Source of the DNA: Longimycelium tulufanense
GTDB lineage: Bacteria; Actinomycetota; Actinomycetes; Mycobacteriales; Pseudonocardiaceae
Reading direction: 5' to 3'
DNA: 64,000 nucleotides
Assembly (NCBI RefSeq): GCF_014645795.1
Contig: NZ_BMMK01000015.1
Span: 62,001-126,000, forward strand
Notes under the pieces: model-generated
Told to the model about the DNA's origin: nothing
Database searches by the model: none
Seen by the model: the letters and a program-made list of their open reading frames with translations, nothing else
Made by a program: the position numbers and the translations under genes
In this document: positions 36,729-46,351 of the stretch, piece after piece
Numbering within the stretch: position 1 is the stretch's first letter
Layout: each line of letters begins with the position of its first letter

Positions 36729-37304
36729 ATGAGGAAGGGAACCCGTGCGAGCCTGTTGATCGTCGCCGCCGTGGCCACCGTTGCCACCGCGTGCGACCGA
36801 GGCGGGACGCCGCCCGCCGGGCAGGACCAGCCACCCCCACCCACCGTCACCACGACCACCCCGGAGACGAGGACCCGCGGGCAGGACGACGGAGCCGTCG
36901 AGGTCGCGCGGGCGCTCCGCACAGCCGCCGGCGCCCTCCCCAACGGCCGGGCGTTCGACCTGGAGCAGGAAACCCGGAACGGCGAGCGGGTCTGGGAGGT
37001 CAAGGTCGCCTCCGAGGGCCGTGAGTTCACCCTCGACGTCTCGGCCGACGGCACCCAGGTGGTGTCCCGGGACGAGGACAACGACCCCGACGACGATGTG
37101 CAGAAGGTCGCCCAGACCCAGGTCGACGCCGCCACCGCGGCGGAGTCCGCCGCCGAGCGGGAACGTGGCCGGGTGACCGATGTCGACCTCGACACCCTCG
37201 GCGACGGAACCCTGGTGTGGGAGGTCGACCTCGTCCGGCAGGACGGCGCCCGAATCGAGGTCAAGATCGACGCCCGCACCGGCGACGTCACGCAGAACCG
37301 TTAG
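36729..37304 (+). CDS. PepSY-domain lipoprotein
   Basis: A 191-aa secreted protein. The signal peptide ends at the lipobox VATAC (Cys22), followed by a Pro/Thr-rich linker. Two PepSY repeats follow: one around NGRAFDLEQETRNGERVWEV and FTLDVSADGTQVVSRDED, the second around RVTDVDLDTLGDGTLVWEVD and IEVKIDARTGDVTQNR. PepSY domains inhibit or modulate extracellular peptidases or bind at the cell surface; the target here is unknown. A strong terminator lies 12 bases after the stop. Confidence 0.88.
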   Translation: MRKGTRASLLIVAAVATVATACDRGGTPPAGQDQPPPPTVTTTTPETRTRGQDDGAVEVARALRTAAGALPNGRAFDLEQETRNGERVWEVKVASEGREFTLDVSADGTQVVSRDEDNDPDDDVQKVAQTQVDAATAAESAAERERGRVTDVDLDTLGDGTLVWEVDLVRQDGARIEVKIDARTGDVTQNR

Positions 37305-37316
37305 CAGCCGGCACGA

Positions 37317-37362
37317 GGGACGAGCCGGGGTCAACCCGCGCGTTGCACCCGCGGCTCGTCCC
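37317..37362. terminator. Hairpin terminator after the PepSY lipoprotein
   Basis: GGGACGAGCCG (37317-37327) and CGGCTCGTCCC (37352-37362) form a perfect 11-bp stem with a 24-base loop. The stop codon of the lipoprotein ends at 37304. Confidence 0.7.
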
Positions 37363-37651
37363 AGACCGGAGCCTCCGTCTCCATCACGCGCCCGTCGGAC
37401 CGGAACAGCAGGTAGCGGTCACCGAAAACAACTCCAGGTCGAACGCCTCGGTCAGCCCGATCAACCGGAGCTGACCAGCAGCACGCCCTTGCCGGTGCGG
37501 ACGGGCTGCCCTCCAGCCAACGCTTGCCCGGGACGTAGAGGTAGTTGTCCGGCTCGTCGAGCAGCAGGACCTGCTCGGGGCCACGCAGCGACGCCTCCAG
37601 GACGAGCCGTTTCTGCTCACCGCCGGACAGCGTGGTCACCCCGGGCCCGGT
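37331..37651 (-). pseudogene. ABC-F ATPase relic (signature and Walker B only)
   Basis: A fragment of an ABC-F type ATPase. The signature LSGGEQKRLVLEASLRGP is followed by Walker B LLLDEPDNYLYVPGKRWLEG, a spacing and wording typical of ABC-F ribosome-protection proteins. No Walker A or first ATPase domain is present upstream. Downstream, GLTEAFDLELF continues only in a different frame, so at least one frameshift has occurred. The 437 bases between this relic and the PucR gene (37652-38088) hold no recognisable gene. Confidence 0.75.
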
Positions 37652-38088
37652 CGTAAGGCACGCCGTGCCGCTAGGACACAAGCACGCATCAAGAAGCATC
37701 CCGGCGTCCCCTGATGTGGTCCGCCAGCTGCACGAAAGGAAGCATCCCAACTCGCCGGTAACGCCGCTGGCGACCGGCATCAATGCAGGCGGCCCAGTGG
37801 GTTCCGGCCAGGTGAACTCGCTGGTAAGTTCCGCGGCCTAGCCGCGGCCATGTTCCACCGGTCGAAGCAACCAGTTCGCCTGGTGGGGCCACGACGGACG
37901 GCGGGTGGGGACCACCGTCACGCCCGACCTTCCCGCGGCGCCGGCACGGGCACGCACGCGCCACCCGCGTCGGGCGAACACGACCCTGGTCAATGGTGAC
38001 GCGATGCGAAAAGTGGCAGTGGCTGGACGTGGTGCCCACGACCACCGGTACGGCAAACAGGACACCCTTCGAGCTGGTGCATCGTGCT

Positions 38089-39303
38089 ATGACTTCGCAA
38101 CTGCAGTGTGACGACATGGCCAGGTTCGCGGCGGCGCTGCAGGACCGGCTGCCCGAGCTGTCCGGACGGCTGACCGACCGCATCCTGAGCGAGGTCGAGT
38201 TCTACCGGACCGGCGACATCGTGGCCGCCGACGACCTGCACGCGTCGGTCCGGGCCAACCTGGGGCTGGCCATCGACCACCTCGGCGAGACCCGGCCTCC
38301 GGACCTGACCCGACCCGCCGAGACCGGCCGGTTGCGGGCCCGGCAGGGCGCGCCGCTGACCGAGGTCGTGCGCGCCTTCCGCATCGGCTTCTCGTTCCTG
38401 TGGAGCGAGCTGGCTGGGGAGGCGGCCCGGGTCGGGGGAGCCCCGGAGACGCTCGCCTCGGCCGCCAGCGTCGTCTGGTGGCTGTGCGACCTGCACAGCG
38501 AGGCGCTGAGCACCGCCTACCGGGCCGCCGCCACCGAGCGTGTGCTGCAGCAGGAACAGGAACGCTCGGCACTGGTCGAGCTGCTGTTCACCGGGCGCAT
38601 CACCGATACCGCAACGCTCTGGGAGATCGCCCGCTTGCTGCGGTTGCCCTACGAGGGCACCTTCGTGGCGGTCGCCGCCGAGCCCGCCGGGATTCGGCAG
38701 GACGCGTTGCCCCGCCTGGAGTCGATGCTGCGCGCCCACGACATCACCTCCGCGTGGCGGTGGTTTCCCGACGTGCAGCTCGGCTTGCTGTCCCTGCGCG
38801 GCCCCGACCTGCGGGCCGCGATCCCGTTGCTGAAACGGTCCACGGCCGACCGTATCGGGCTCAGCCCGATCTTCCGTGCCCTGCGCGAGACCGTGCAGGC
38901 GGTGCACTACGCGCGGGTGGCGATGGCCAGCGTCCCCGGGGGGCAGCCGCAGGTCGCAGAGTTCGACGCCACGCCATTGGCCACCCTCACCGCGGCGGCC
39001 CCGGACGCGGCGCAACGACTGGCCCAGGTGGTGCTCGGCCCGTTGCTGGAGCTGCCCGACCACGACCGGGCCAGCCTGCTCAACACTCTCCAGGCGTGGA
39101 TGGACACCGGGGGCTCGGCCACCGAGACCGCGCACCGGCTCTACTGCCACCCCAACACGGTGCGCTATCGGTTGCGGCGCATCGAGAGGGAGACCGGACG
39201 TCCCCTGGAACGGCCGACCGCCGTCGCCGAGCTTGCGGCGGCGCTGCACGCGCTACGGCTGTTCCCGGGGCTGGTCGGCGAGCCGGGTGGTCGGCACGCC
39301 TGA
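38089..39303 (+). CDS. PucR/CdaR-family transcriptional regulator
   Basis: A 404-aa protein. The N-terminal helical domain (RLPELSGRLTDRILSEVEFY) and a central GGDEF-like region precede the C-terminal PucR HTH: GGSATETAHRLYCHPNTVRY followed by RLRRIERETGRPL. Regulators of this type control purine, amino-acid or polyketide-associated genes. The start is uncertain: ATG 38089 is chosen, with ATG 38116 and GTG 37993 as alternatives, none with a strong ribosome binding site. The downstream solute-binding lipoprotein on the same strand is the likely target or partner. Confidence 0.82.
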   Translation: MTSQLQCDDMARFAAALQDRLPELSGRLTDRILSEVEFYRTGDIVAADDLHASVRANLGLAIDHLGETRPPDLTRPAETGRLRARQGAPLTEVVRAFRIGFSFLWSELAGEAARVGGAPETLASAASVVWWLCDLHSEALSTAYRAAATERVLQQEQERSALVELLFTGRITDTATLWEIARLLRLPYEGTFVAVAAEPAGIRQDALPRLESMLRAHDITSAWRWFPDVQLGLLSLRGPDLRAAIPLLKRSTADRIGLSPIFRALRETVQAVHYARVAMASVPGGQPQVAEFDATPLATLTAAAPDAAQRLAQVVLGPLLELPDHDRASLLNTLQAWMDTGGSATETAHRLYCHPNTVRYRLRRIERETGRPLERPTAVAELAAALHALRLFPGLVGEPGGRHA

Positions 39304-39459
39304 GCGTGCCGGGGATATTGTCCGCACGGACAACGGTGGCGACGCGATCTTGTCGCCGTATCCATCGCCCGGAGCCCGTCCGAACCAGACGATTTGGTCC
39401 TGTCGGCGGTACCACGCCGCGCCCCAGGCTTTCGTGCGAGGTTCGGAGGTGAGACGTCC

Positions 39460-40422
39460 GTGGTGTCCCGCCGGGCGTTGATGAAGGCGGCGATGGCCCT
39501 CGGGGCCGCGGCAACGGTGGGCGGGTGCGGTGAGGGTGAACCCGCGGCCTCCGGCGAGCGGTTGGAGCGGACTAAGCTCAAGGTCGGGGTCGTTCCGGTG
39601 ATCGCGGTGGTGCCGATGTACCTCGCGGTGAGCGAGGGCCTCTTCGCCACCGAAGGGCTGGAGGTCGAGCTGCTGCCCATGGATGGTGGCGCCGACGCCC
39701 TCAAGCCGCTGACCCAGGGAGGTCTCGACCTCGCCTTCGTCAACTACGTCAGCGCGTTCCAGGCATACAGCAAGGGCGCCCCACTGCGGATCGTCGCCGA
39801 CGCCTACCAGGCGCTGCCGAACCTCGCGCCCGTGGTGGTCCTGCCGAACTCCCAGATCCGGGGACCGGCCGAGCTGGCGGGTAAGCGGATCGCGGTCAAC
39901 CAACTGAACAACATCGGCACCCTGACCATCCAGTCGCTGCTGCGGATCTACGACGTCGACGACCGCGACGTGCGCTTCGTCGAGGTGCCCTTCCCGCAGA
40001 TGCCCGGGGCGATGGTGAAGCGCGTGGTGGACGCGGCCTGGCTACCGGAACCGTTCCTGACCGGCGCGCGGATGAAGCTCGGCGTGATCCCGATCCTGGA
40101 CCCGGGTAGCGGTCCCACCGAGGGCATGCCGATCGTCGGCTACATCAGCGGTGAGGAGTTCGTCAAGGACAACCCTCGCACCCTGGTGGCGTTCCGACGC
40201 GCGCTCATGCGGGCCGGGCAGGTGGCCAACGAGAAGCGCGTCAAGGTCGAAGAGGCGATGCAGCAACGCATCAACATCGACGAGGACATCACGCGTCTGA
40301 TGAAGATCGGCGAGTTTCCCCTGTCAACGAGCGTGACCCGGCTCCAGCGCGTCGCCGACCTCATGCGGGACTTCGGGATGCTCAAGACACGCCTCGACGT
40401 TACGCCGATGGTCGCGGCCTGA
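39460..40422 (+). CDS. ABC transporter substrate-binding lipoprotein (SsuA/THI5-NMT1 type), Tat-like signal
   Basis: A 320-aa solute-binding protein. The N-terminus VVSRRALMKAAMALGAAATV has a twin-Arg pair and leads into a lipobox GGC, so a Tat-exported lipoprotein is likely. The body contains KVGVVPVIAVVPMYLAVSEG, GADALKPLTQGGLDLAFVNY and ELAGKRIAVNQLNNIG, the NMT1/SsuA-like fold for sulfonates, nitrate, taurine or pyrimidine precursors. GTG 39460 has GGAGGT nine bases upstream. No permease or ATPase gene is adjacent, so its transporter must be encoded elsewhere. Confidence 0.85.
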   Translation: MVSRRALMKAAMALGAAATVGGCGEGEPAASGERLERTKLKVGVVPVIAVVPMYLAVSEGLFATEGLEVELLPMDGGADALKPLTQGGLDLAFVNYVSAFQAYSKGAPLRIVADAYQALPNLAPVVVLPNSQIRGPAELAGKRIAVNQLNNIGTLTIQSLLRIYDVDDRDVRFVEVPFPQMPGAMVKRVVDAAWLPEPFLTGARMKLGVIPILDPGSGPTEGMPIVGYISGEEFVKDNPRTLVAFRRALMRAGQVANEKRVKVEEAMQQRINIDEDITRLMKIGEFPLSTSVTRLQRVADLMRDFGMLKTRLDVTPMVAA

Positions 40423-40724
40423 GAGGGCAGGCCCGGACAGCCAGCCAACGCAGCAATACCGGTACCGTACGGCGAGCGAGGTCGGGCACGTCCACGGCCC
40501 CGCTCCTTGCTGCTGAATGACTTCGCGATCGACTCGATCGACCATTCCAGTTGCCGCCAAGAGGGAATTCCCCAGCGCGCCAGTGGGTTTCGTGAACAAG
40601 GAATATCGCTCGAACACCTCAGCCGGCGGGTGAGGACCTGCTGCGCGCAGACGCGCGGCTTGTCGCGGCGGTGGACGGCAAGCGCCGTTCCGTGAGGTCC
40701 TCGCACGACAAGAAGGCGTCACCG

Positions 40725-40912
40725 ATGCGACACAGACGAACAGGAGTCGGCGGCCTGCTCGCCCGCGTGATGACCGTGCTGATGGCGCTCGTGCTGCCGT
40801 GGAGCGCCGCGGTGCCGGCGGCGGCCGATCCGCCGCAGCCGCCCGAGTTTCGGGTTGCGGTGTTCTGGCCGCCACCCATCACCGGGTTCGTGGTGCGTGG
40901 CGGCGGCGGGCT
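40725..40912 (+). pseudogene. N-terminal fragment of a secreted protein, interrupted by a tnpB fragment
   Basis: ATG 40725 opens MRHRRTGVGGLLARVMTVLM followed by ALVLPWSAAVPAAADPPQPP, a clear signal peptide with an AxA cleavage site, then a short mature segment (FRVAVFWPPPITGFVV). From about 40912 the coding signal switches to another frame that encodes a TnpB C-terminal half. No continuation of the secreted protein was found beyond the tnpB segment, so only its N-terminus remains. Confidence 0.55.
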
Positions 40913-41844
40913 CCCGCCCACCGCGCGTCCTGTCGGCGACGGTGCGGTTCGAGCGGGGTCGCTGGTTCGTGTCCTTCCAGGTCGAGGTCCAACGCGCCGA
41001 CCCTGTCCCGGCACGTCCGGGCGAGTCGGTGGGTGTGGACCTGGGCATTTCCCACCTTGCGGTGCTCTCCACACCGGTGCCCGACGTGACCGACGAGAAC
41101 GGGTTCGTCGCGAACCCGCGACACCTGGACGCCGCGCAGAAGCGGCTGCGTCGCGCCAGCCGGCGGGTATCCCGCCGCTGTGGCCCGGACACACGCACCG
41201 GACGAAAGCCGTCGAACCGGTGGCGCAAGGCCAACCACGACCGCAACCGACTCCTGCACCGGGTGGCGAACCTGCGTCGGGACGGCCTGCACAAGCTCAC
41301 CACCGCGTTGACGTCCCGGTTCGGCACGGTCGTGGTCGAGGACCTGAACGTATCCGGGATGCTCAAGAACCGGCGCTTGGCGCGACACCTCGCCGACGCG
41401 GGTTTCGGCGAGGTCAGGCGTCAGCTCGACTACAAAACCCGGTGGCGTGGTGGCCGACTTCACGTGGCCGACCGCTGGTTTCCTTCCTCGAAAATGTGTT
41501 CGGGCTGCGGCGCGGTGAAAGCCAAGCTGCCGCTGCGAGTCCGTGCCTTCCACTGCGAACAGTGCGACCTGGTCCTGGACCGGGACGTCAACGCCGCATG
41601 CAACCTCGCCCGCCTCGTGCAGGTGGGCGGGTCGGGTACCGGAGTGGCCGCAGACCCGGACACGCAAGTGTCGAACGGACGACGGAGCCGACGTAAGACC
41701 CCGCCATGCGGGGCAGACGGCGTTGACGCGTCCACCCCGCAGCGCGTCAGCGCATCAGACGGGGACCATCCACTGGTAACGGTGGACTGTGGAGCGGGTG
41801 TACTTACTCACGCGCACTCAATCCGCAACGGCTCGGTGGAGTAG
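40855..41844 (+). pseudogene. tnpB: Truncated TnpB-like (IS200/IS605 OrfB) transposon-encoded nuclease
   Basis: Homology starts near LSATVRFERGRWFVSFQVEV. It contains the RuvC-I Asp (GVDLGISHLAVLS), the RuvC-II Glu (VVVEDLNVSGMLKN), the four-Cys zinc finger (CSGCG ... CEQCD) and the RuvC-III Asp (DRDVNAACNLARL). The N-terminal recognition half of a normal TnpB (about 150-200 residues) is missing; upstream sequence belongs to a signal-peptide gene. No tnpA is nearby. TnpB proteins are RNA-guided nucleases whose guide RNA is read from the gene's 3' end. This copy is probably inactive, although all RuvC residues remain. Confidence 0.85.
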
Positions 41845-41846
41845 GC

Positions 41847-41860
41847 CCGGAACAATCCGG
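41847..41860 (+). repeat. Stem-loop just after the tnpB stop
   Basis: CCGGA (41847-41851) and TCCGG (41856-41860) form a 5-bp stem with an ACAA loop, three bases after the tnpB stop. IS605-type elements carry subterminal hairpins at their ends, and guide-RNA scaffolds also lie here, so this may mark the right end. The exact element boundary was not determined. Confidence 0.35.
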
Positions 41861-42058
41861 CAGGAACACCATCCGACATCCTCCACAACGTGGCGGAGTA
41901 GCGGGCGCCTGCCTTGCTGTTCCGCCACGTCCCATAACGCCCAAGCGCCGACACGAGAGCGTCTGATCGGGCACAGAGCTCACTCTTCCGAGGGAAGACC
42001 TCGGCGTGTTCCAGCGACGGTCCGCAGGGATGAGTGGCATTCGAGTTATCCCTGGCTC

Positions 42059-43240
42059 ATGCGTCCGGCCAGACGGGTGCGCCGAGCACGTTGCGGTCTG
42101 CCGATGGTGGTGGCCCTGCTGTTCCTCGGCTGCGCTCCCGCCCCCCGGCCCAGCGAGATGGGGGAGCCCGTCCCCGCCCCGGGACTGCGCGGGGCCGCCG
42201 AGTCGATCACGATCGTGGCCAGCGGTGACGTCCTGATCCACCAGGGCGGTGTGCTGGTTCGCCAGGCCGCGGCCGCCGGCCGGCAGAAGGGAACCGGCTA
42301 CGACTTCGATCCCGTCTACGCGCAGATCGCGCCCCTGGTGCGGGACGCCGACCTCGCGATCTGCCACCTGGAAACCCCGCTGGCACCCGCCCATGGCCCC
42401 TTCACCGGGTATCCGACCTTCTCGGTGCAGCCACAGATCGTCGACGCCCTCCGTGCCGCCGGGTACGACACCTGCTCCACGGCGTCCAACCACACCCTCG
42501 ACGCCGGCTTCGCCGGCCTGACCCGGACCCTGGACATCCTCGACGCCAAGCAGCTGCGACACACCGGCAGCTTCCGTACCGAGGCCGACAGCAGAAGGCC
42601 GCTGCTGCTCGACATCCGCGGGGTCAAGGTCGCCCAGATCTCCTGGACCTATGGGCTCAACGGCATCCCCAAGCCCGAGGGCAAGGAGTGGGCGGTCAAC
42701 GTCTTCGACGCCGGGCCGCCGGACCTCAGCGGCCTGCTCACCGATGCCGCCCGGGCCCGTCGCGCCGGGGCCCAGATCGTCATCGCCAGCGTCCACTGCT
42801 GCACCGAGTACACCCACGACCCGGGACCGGCCCAGCTGGACATCGCCCGAGGACTCCTCGGATCACCCGATGTCGACCTCGTCCTCGGCCACCACGCGCA
42901 CGTCGTCCAGCCGTTCGAACGGATCAACGGCAAATGGGTCATCTACGGTCTGGGCAACCAGGTCGCCGAACAGGGCCGCGGCCCCACCGAGGACTCACTC
43001 CTGGCCCGCTTCACCCTCACCCGCGGCCCCGATGGCCGCTACACCACCACGAAGGCCGAGGCCATCCCGACCTGGATCCAGCTGTCGGGCGGGCCGGCCA
43101 CCATCGTCAACACCGCGGTCGGCCGCGATGACACCACAACACCGCAACGTTCCGCACACGCCGCCTCCTACCAGCGCGTCGTCGACGTCCTGAATCGTCG
43201 CGGCGCCCTCCGCCAGGGGCTCACCATCACCGGCAGCTGA
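42059..43240 (+). CDS. CapA-family lipoprotein (poly-gamma-glutamate synthesis-type metallophosphatase fold)
   Basis: A 393-aa protein. The signal peptide ends in the lipobox FLGC (Cys25). The CapA domain shows ITIVASGDVLIHQG, DLAICHLETPLAP, ASNHTLDAGFAGL, VIASVHCCTEY and VLGHHAHVVQPFE, with the GDxxxH-like, NH and GHHxH metal residues of the calcineurin-like fold. CapA homologues participate in capsule or polyglutamate biosynthesis, or act as surface hydrolases of unknown substrate. There are no capB/capC genes nearby. ATG 42059 gives the signal peptide; its ribosome binding site is weak. Confidence 0.87.
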   Translation: MRPARRVRRARCGLPMVVALLFLGCAPAPRPSEMGEPVPAPGLRGAAESITIVASGDVLIHQGGVLVRQAAAAGRQKGTGYDFDPVYAQIAPLVRDADLAICHLETPLAPAHGPFTGYPTFSVQPQIVDALRAAGYDTCSTASNHTLDAGFAGLTRTLDILDAKQLRHTGSFRTEADSRRPLLLDIRGVKVAQISWTYGLNGIPKPEGKEWAVNVFDAGPPDLSGLLTDAARARRAGAQIVIASVHCCTEYTHDPGPAQLDIARGLLGSPDVDLVLGHHAHVVQPFERINGKWVIYGLGNQVAEQGRGPTEDSLLARFTLTRGPDGRYTTTKAEAIPTWIQLSGGPATIVNTAVGRDDTTTPQRSAHAASYQRVVDVLNRRGALRQGLTITGS

Positions 43241-43312
43241 CCTCGACCGAGGTCGGTTGAGCAGCGGCACGCCATAGCTCGCCGCCCCGACATTGGCCGT
43301 GACGGCCCGCGG

Positions 43313-44008
43313 CTACCAGGCCGCGCCAGGGTCACCGAGCGAGAGCAGCCCACGCACCACGTTGACCAGATCCGGCCCGGTGACATCCGGCTGGTCGAAC
43401 AGCTCGCTCCACCGCCTCTCCAACCTGCTCACCCAGCCGGTGAGCAGGCCGGCGCGGTGGGCACCGTGGACGTCCCAGTTGTGGGCGGCCACCAACGCCA
43501 ACCGTTCGGGAGCGACCCCACAAGCCGTCGCGGCGTGCCGGTACGGATCCGGTGCCGGCTTCCAGCGGCGCACCGCATCCACCGACACCACCTGCTCGAC
43601 CAGCTCGTCCAAGCCCGAGCGGCGCAGCAGCGTGCTCGTGGTCTGCGCGGAACCGTTGGTGAGCGTGATGACCCGGACGCCACCATCCCGGGCGACCCGC
43701 ATCGCCTCCGCGACATCGGCATGCGGCTCCAGACCGGCGAAACCGGTCACCACCTCACGCGCGTCCTCCGCGGACAGCGCATCCCCTGCCAGCGCCCGCA
43801 GCGTGTCCACGGCGATTTCGGCGAACGGGCGATAGGCCCCGCTGGCGGACAACGCGAAGCCGTCCCGAAGCAGCCTGGTGAACCACGGCCGGAGCAGCTC
43901 GGGTGGCTGTCCCACTTGTTGGAGTCGTTCGCCGAGCGGCTCCAACGGGAACAACGTCTCGATGACGTCGAACGCGATGACTGACGGACGCTCCACAACC
44001 ATGACCAC
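43313..44008 (-). CDS. HAD-superfamily hydrolase, haloacid dehalogenase type II-like
   Basis: A 231-aa HAD protein. The nucleophile motif is IAFDVIETL (Asp in FDV), motif II is VITLTNGSA and motif III includes RRWKPAPDPYRHAATACG. Motif IV is VAAHNWDVHGAHRAGL, the HNWD variant of type II 2-haloacid dehalogenases. The family hydrolyses 2-haloacids or phosphoesters. It is convergent with the CapA-like gene 72 bases away; a small stem (GACCTC 43239, GAGGTC 43249) lies between. Confidence 0.85.
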   Translation of the reverse strand: MVMVVERPSVIAFDVIETLFPLEPLGERLQQVGQPPELLRPWFTRLLRDGFALSASGAYRPFAEIAVDTLRALAGDALSAEDAREVVTGFAGLEPHADVAEAMRVARDGGVRVITLTNGSAQTTSTLLRRSGLDELVEQVVSVDAVRRWKPAPDPYRHAATACGVAPERLALVAAHNWDVHGAHRAGLLTGWVSRLERRWSELFDQPDVTGPDLVNVVRGLLSLGDPGAAW

Positions 44009-44750
44009 CTACCTGGACGGGCGAGGGGTAACCCTGCCAGCATCGCCCGGCCAGCGAATTTCGGCACGTCATGATGCCCCAGGTCATATGGTGGTCCCAT
44101 TCGGTGTCTTCGCAGACCCGCACAGAGCGGTAGCCGAGACCGGAAACTCCCTTCGAGCGCTGGACCAGGCCGGGACAACGGCCTCACCACCGCAGTGCGC
44201 GGGCAGACACACGACACCGTCCGTACTGCCGATGCAACGTGGAACCGCGACGGCCCCTACCAGACAGCTCGGGGCTGCTGGCGAGACCGGAGACACGAGG
44301 GAGCTGTGGCGTCCACTCGCGACCGTCGCGGGTGCCGTCCCGCAGGCGGTACGGTTGCTCCAGCAGATATCCCTTGGCGTATCGGGTAATTCTGCTCAGC
44401 GCCGAGCGGAAGGCGGTGGTGGTTCCGGTCTGTCTCAGGGATACGGTGCCGTTGTAGGGGTGGTCGCGCAGGATACGAATCGATCCGGTGAGTGGCAATC
44501 ACTGACGTGTCTTGTGCTGGACATCCCGCCTCGTGCACACCCTGTCGTTTTCTGCGTTCCTTTGTGGCGGGTTGAATCGCCGCATGCGACTAAGGGCCGG
44601 GCTTGCTGCGACCCCGTCGTCATTCGTCGTACGCAATGCAATATCCTCGAGGGAAGTCGCGTCGGACATCGTCCGGGTCGGGCTTCCCTCGACTGGCGTT
44701 GTCGTGCTCGTGCCTTTCCGGTGCGGTTGCCCCGCAATGAGGCGGGTTCG
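44009..44750. other. Gene-poor stretch
   Basis: A 742-base region. Frames of about 100 codons exist on both strands (for example a minus-strand one beginning MPLTGSIRILRDHPYNGTVS) but none has consistent G/C-rich third positions or a recognisable motif. Parts are visibly lower in GC than the neighbouring genes. No tRNA was identified. It is probably decayed DNA. Confidence 0.4.
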
Positions 44751-45182
44751 TCACTGGCCGGGGGCGCGGAACATGACTTGGTGGACGGCAGGGGCCGGCT
44801 CGGCCTCGTCCGCCCGCCGATTGGTCACGCGGTGCTCAGGTGTCTCCTCAGGCTCTCCAGACTCTGCCGTCGCAGCGGGCGCGGTGGACTCCGCGGCCTG
44901 GCCGTCGCTGGCCTCGGTAGGCTCCAGCGCCCGGCGGGCCTGCTTGATCCACATCAGCCACATGGCCTCGTCGCGACTGCCGTTCACCTCCGCGCGGAGG
45001 GTGGACAACGCCGAGCGCACGCGCGCGGCCAGCACCGCGTCCTCGCGGACCTCGGCCCAGGTCCGGCGTGCCTCGGTGTCGTGCTGCTTGACGAGGTGAC
45101 GCACCGCGTCGACCAGCTCCTCCCGGGGCAGGGTCGACCAGCGCTCGATGAGATCGGGCTTTGCGGACACGTTGTGAATCAT
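44751..45182 (-). CDS. Hypothetical helical protein
   Basis: A 143-aa protein with no recognised domain. The N-terminal two thirds is helical and charged (PREELVDAVRHLVKQHDTEA, then EVREDAVLAARVRSALSTLR and DEAMWLMWIKQARRALEPTE). The C-terminus is a low-complexity Glu/Ala/Pro tail. G/C-rich third positions support this frame. The start is ATG 45182. There are no informative neighbours; it stands between two gene-poor stretches. Confidence 0.55.
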   Translation of the reverse strand: MIHNVSAKPDLIERWSTLPREELVDAVRHLVKQHDTEARRTWAEVREDAVLAARVRSALSTLRAEVNGSRDEAMWLMWIKQARRALEPTEASDGQAAESTAPAATAESGEPEETPEHRVTNRRADEAEPAPAVHQVMFRAPGQ

Positions 45183-46351
45183 CCTCCATCTGCTGGGCGG
45201 AACCTTCCCCAGCCCGGCAGGCGGTTGTGACAGGTGCCACAGGCTTTTGGGGTAGGTTCCCTGGATATGTTACTCCCCTGGGTAGTCCGATGTCGCAGCC
45301 ACCATTGCGTCGGACCTGGTGGATGCTGGCCACTTCCCGGTAGCTGCGTATTGGTTCGGCAGTGAGAAGTGTGCCGGGAAATGGTGTCGTCCATGTGACA
45401 TCGCATCAGTGCTCCCCGGTGCTGGGCCCGCTCGTCCCTCGGGCCTCGTGGACGGAGTCTGGGTGTGGCGGCAGTCCGTTGTCACCGTCTACCCGTCGAA
45501 CTGCTCATCCAATCCGGTGGGTCCTGCAACACATCTTCGCCCAGGCGGGTCGCCGCGATGAGCGTATTGCGGACCACTTCCTTCGGTGACTGCGTCCGTT
45601 TCCCCTCTCAACGGTCTCGTGGAACCACGACTGCGGAGACACACCCAACGCCGCAACGAGAAGGCGGAGTCGGGCAACGGTACGTTCGTACCGCTGTGCC
45701 CCGACGACGACCACGGGGCGAAGCGGGGGAACCGTGGCTCGGCCAGGGGCCGAACGACAGCGTTTTGCCAGCCATACGTGCAGGTCACGGGCAGGCCGGA
45801 CGGCACGCTGTCTGCCGCCGTTCGGGCTGTATCTCCCGTGGTCACGTCCGGTGACGACCGGGTGCCAACCGGTGCCGGCCCGCCGGCCCCCGCCACCGAA
45901 AAGACAGCGGCCTTCACGTTTTGGTCTGGCGTTGGATTGCGTCACGTCCCCTGCTCCGACCCGCATCTCACGACGTTCGGGGCCGAGACCTGGACAGGGT
46001 TGTTGGGCATGACTTGTCACAGCGATTATTCACCGTTGGCCACCAACCTCGATCCGGTGGGTGCACTGTGAGCGCAGGCCGCCTCGACCCGAAGTGGAAC
46101 GTTGCCCACTCACGTTCTCCACAGTTCCATGACAACGTCGGCGTCGAGGCGCGGGCAGCTCAGCCTGCATCACCCACAGTGCCGCAGTGTTTCCCCAATC
46201 AAACTCCCCCGCCGGCGTGAGATCAACCGGAGTGGAATTGCTGCTCTCGGTAACCGTGGCGCGCCCTTCGGTAATCGCGGCCGCCTGGTACCCGGCTGTG
46301 GGCCCCCTGGATCCGTCCACCAGACAGTCCACGTAGCGCCCGAGCGGCCCG
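45183..46351. other. Gene-poor stretch of about 1.2 kb
   Basis: No convincing gene. A plus-strand frame (about 45586-46071) and a minus-strand frame (about 45505-46020) overlap each other; both are Arg-, Pro- and Thr-rich with no motif. AT-richer segments occur (for example around 45260 and 46020). No dyads longer than 8 bp, tRNA or insertion-sequence ends were recognised. Confidence 0.4.

Noticed and set aside
45505-46071. Overlapping frames on both strands in the gene-poor stretch
   Set aside because: Neither has a motif, a ribosome binding site or decisive third-position bias.
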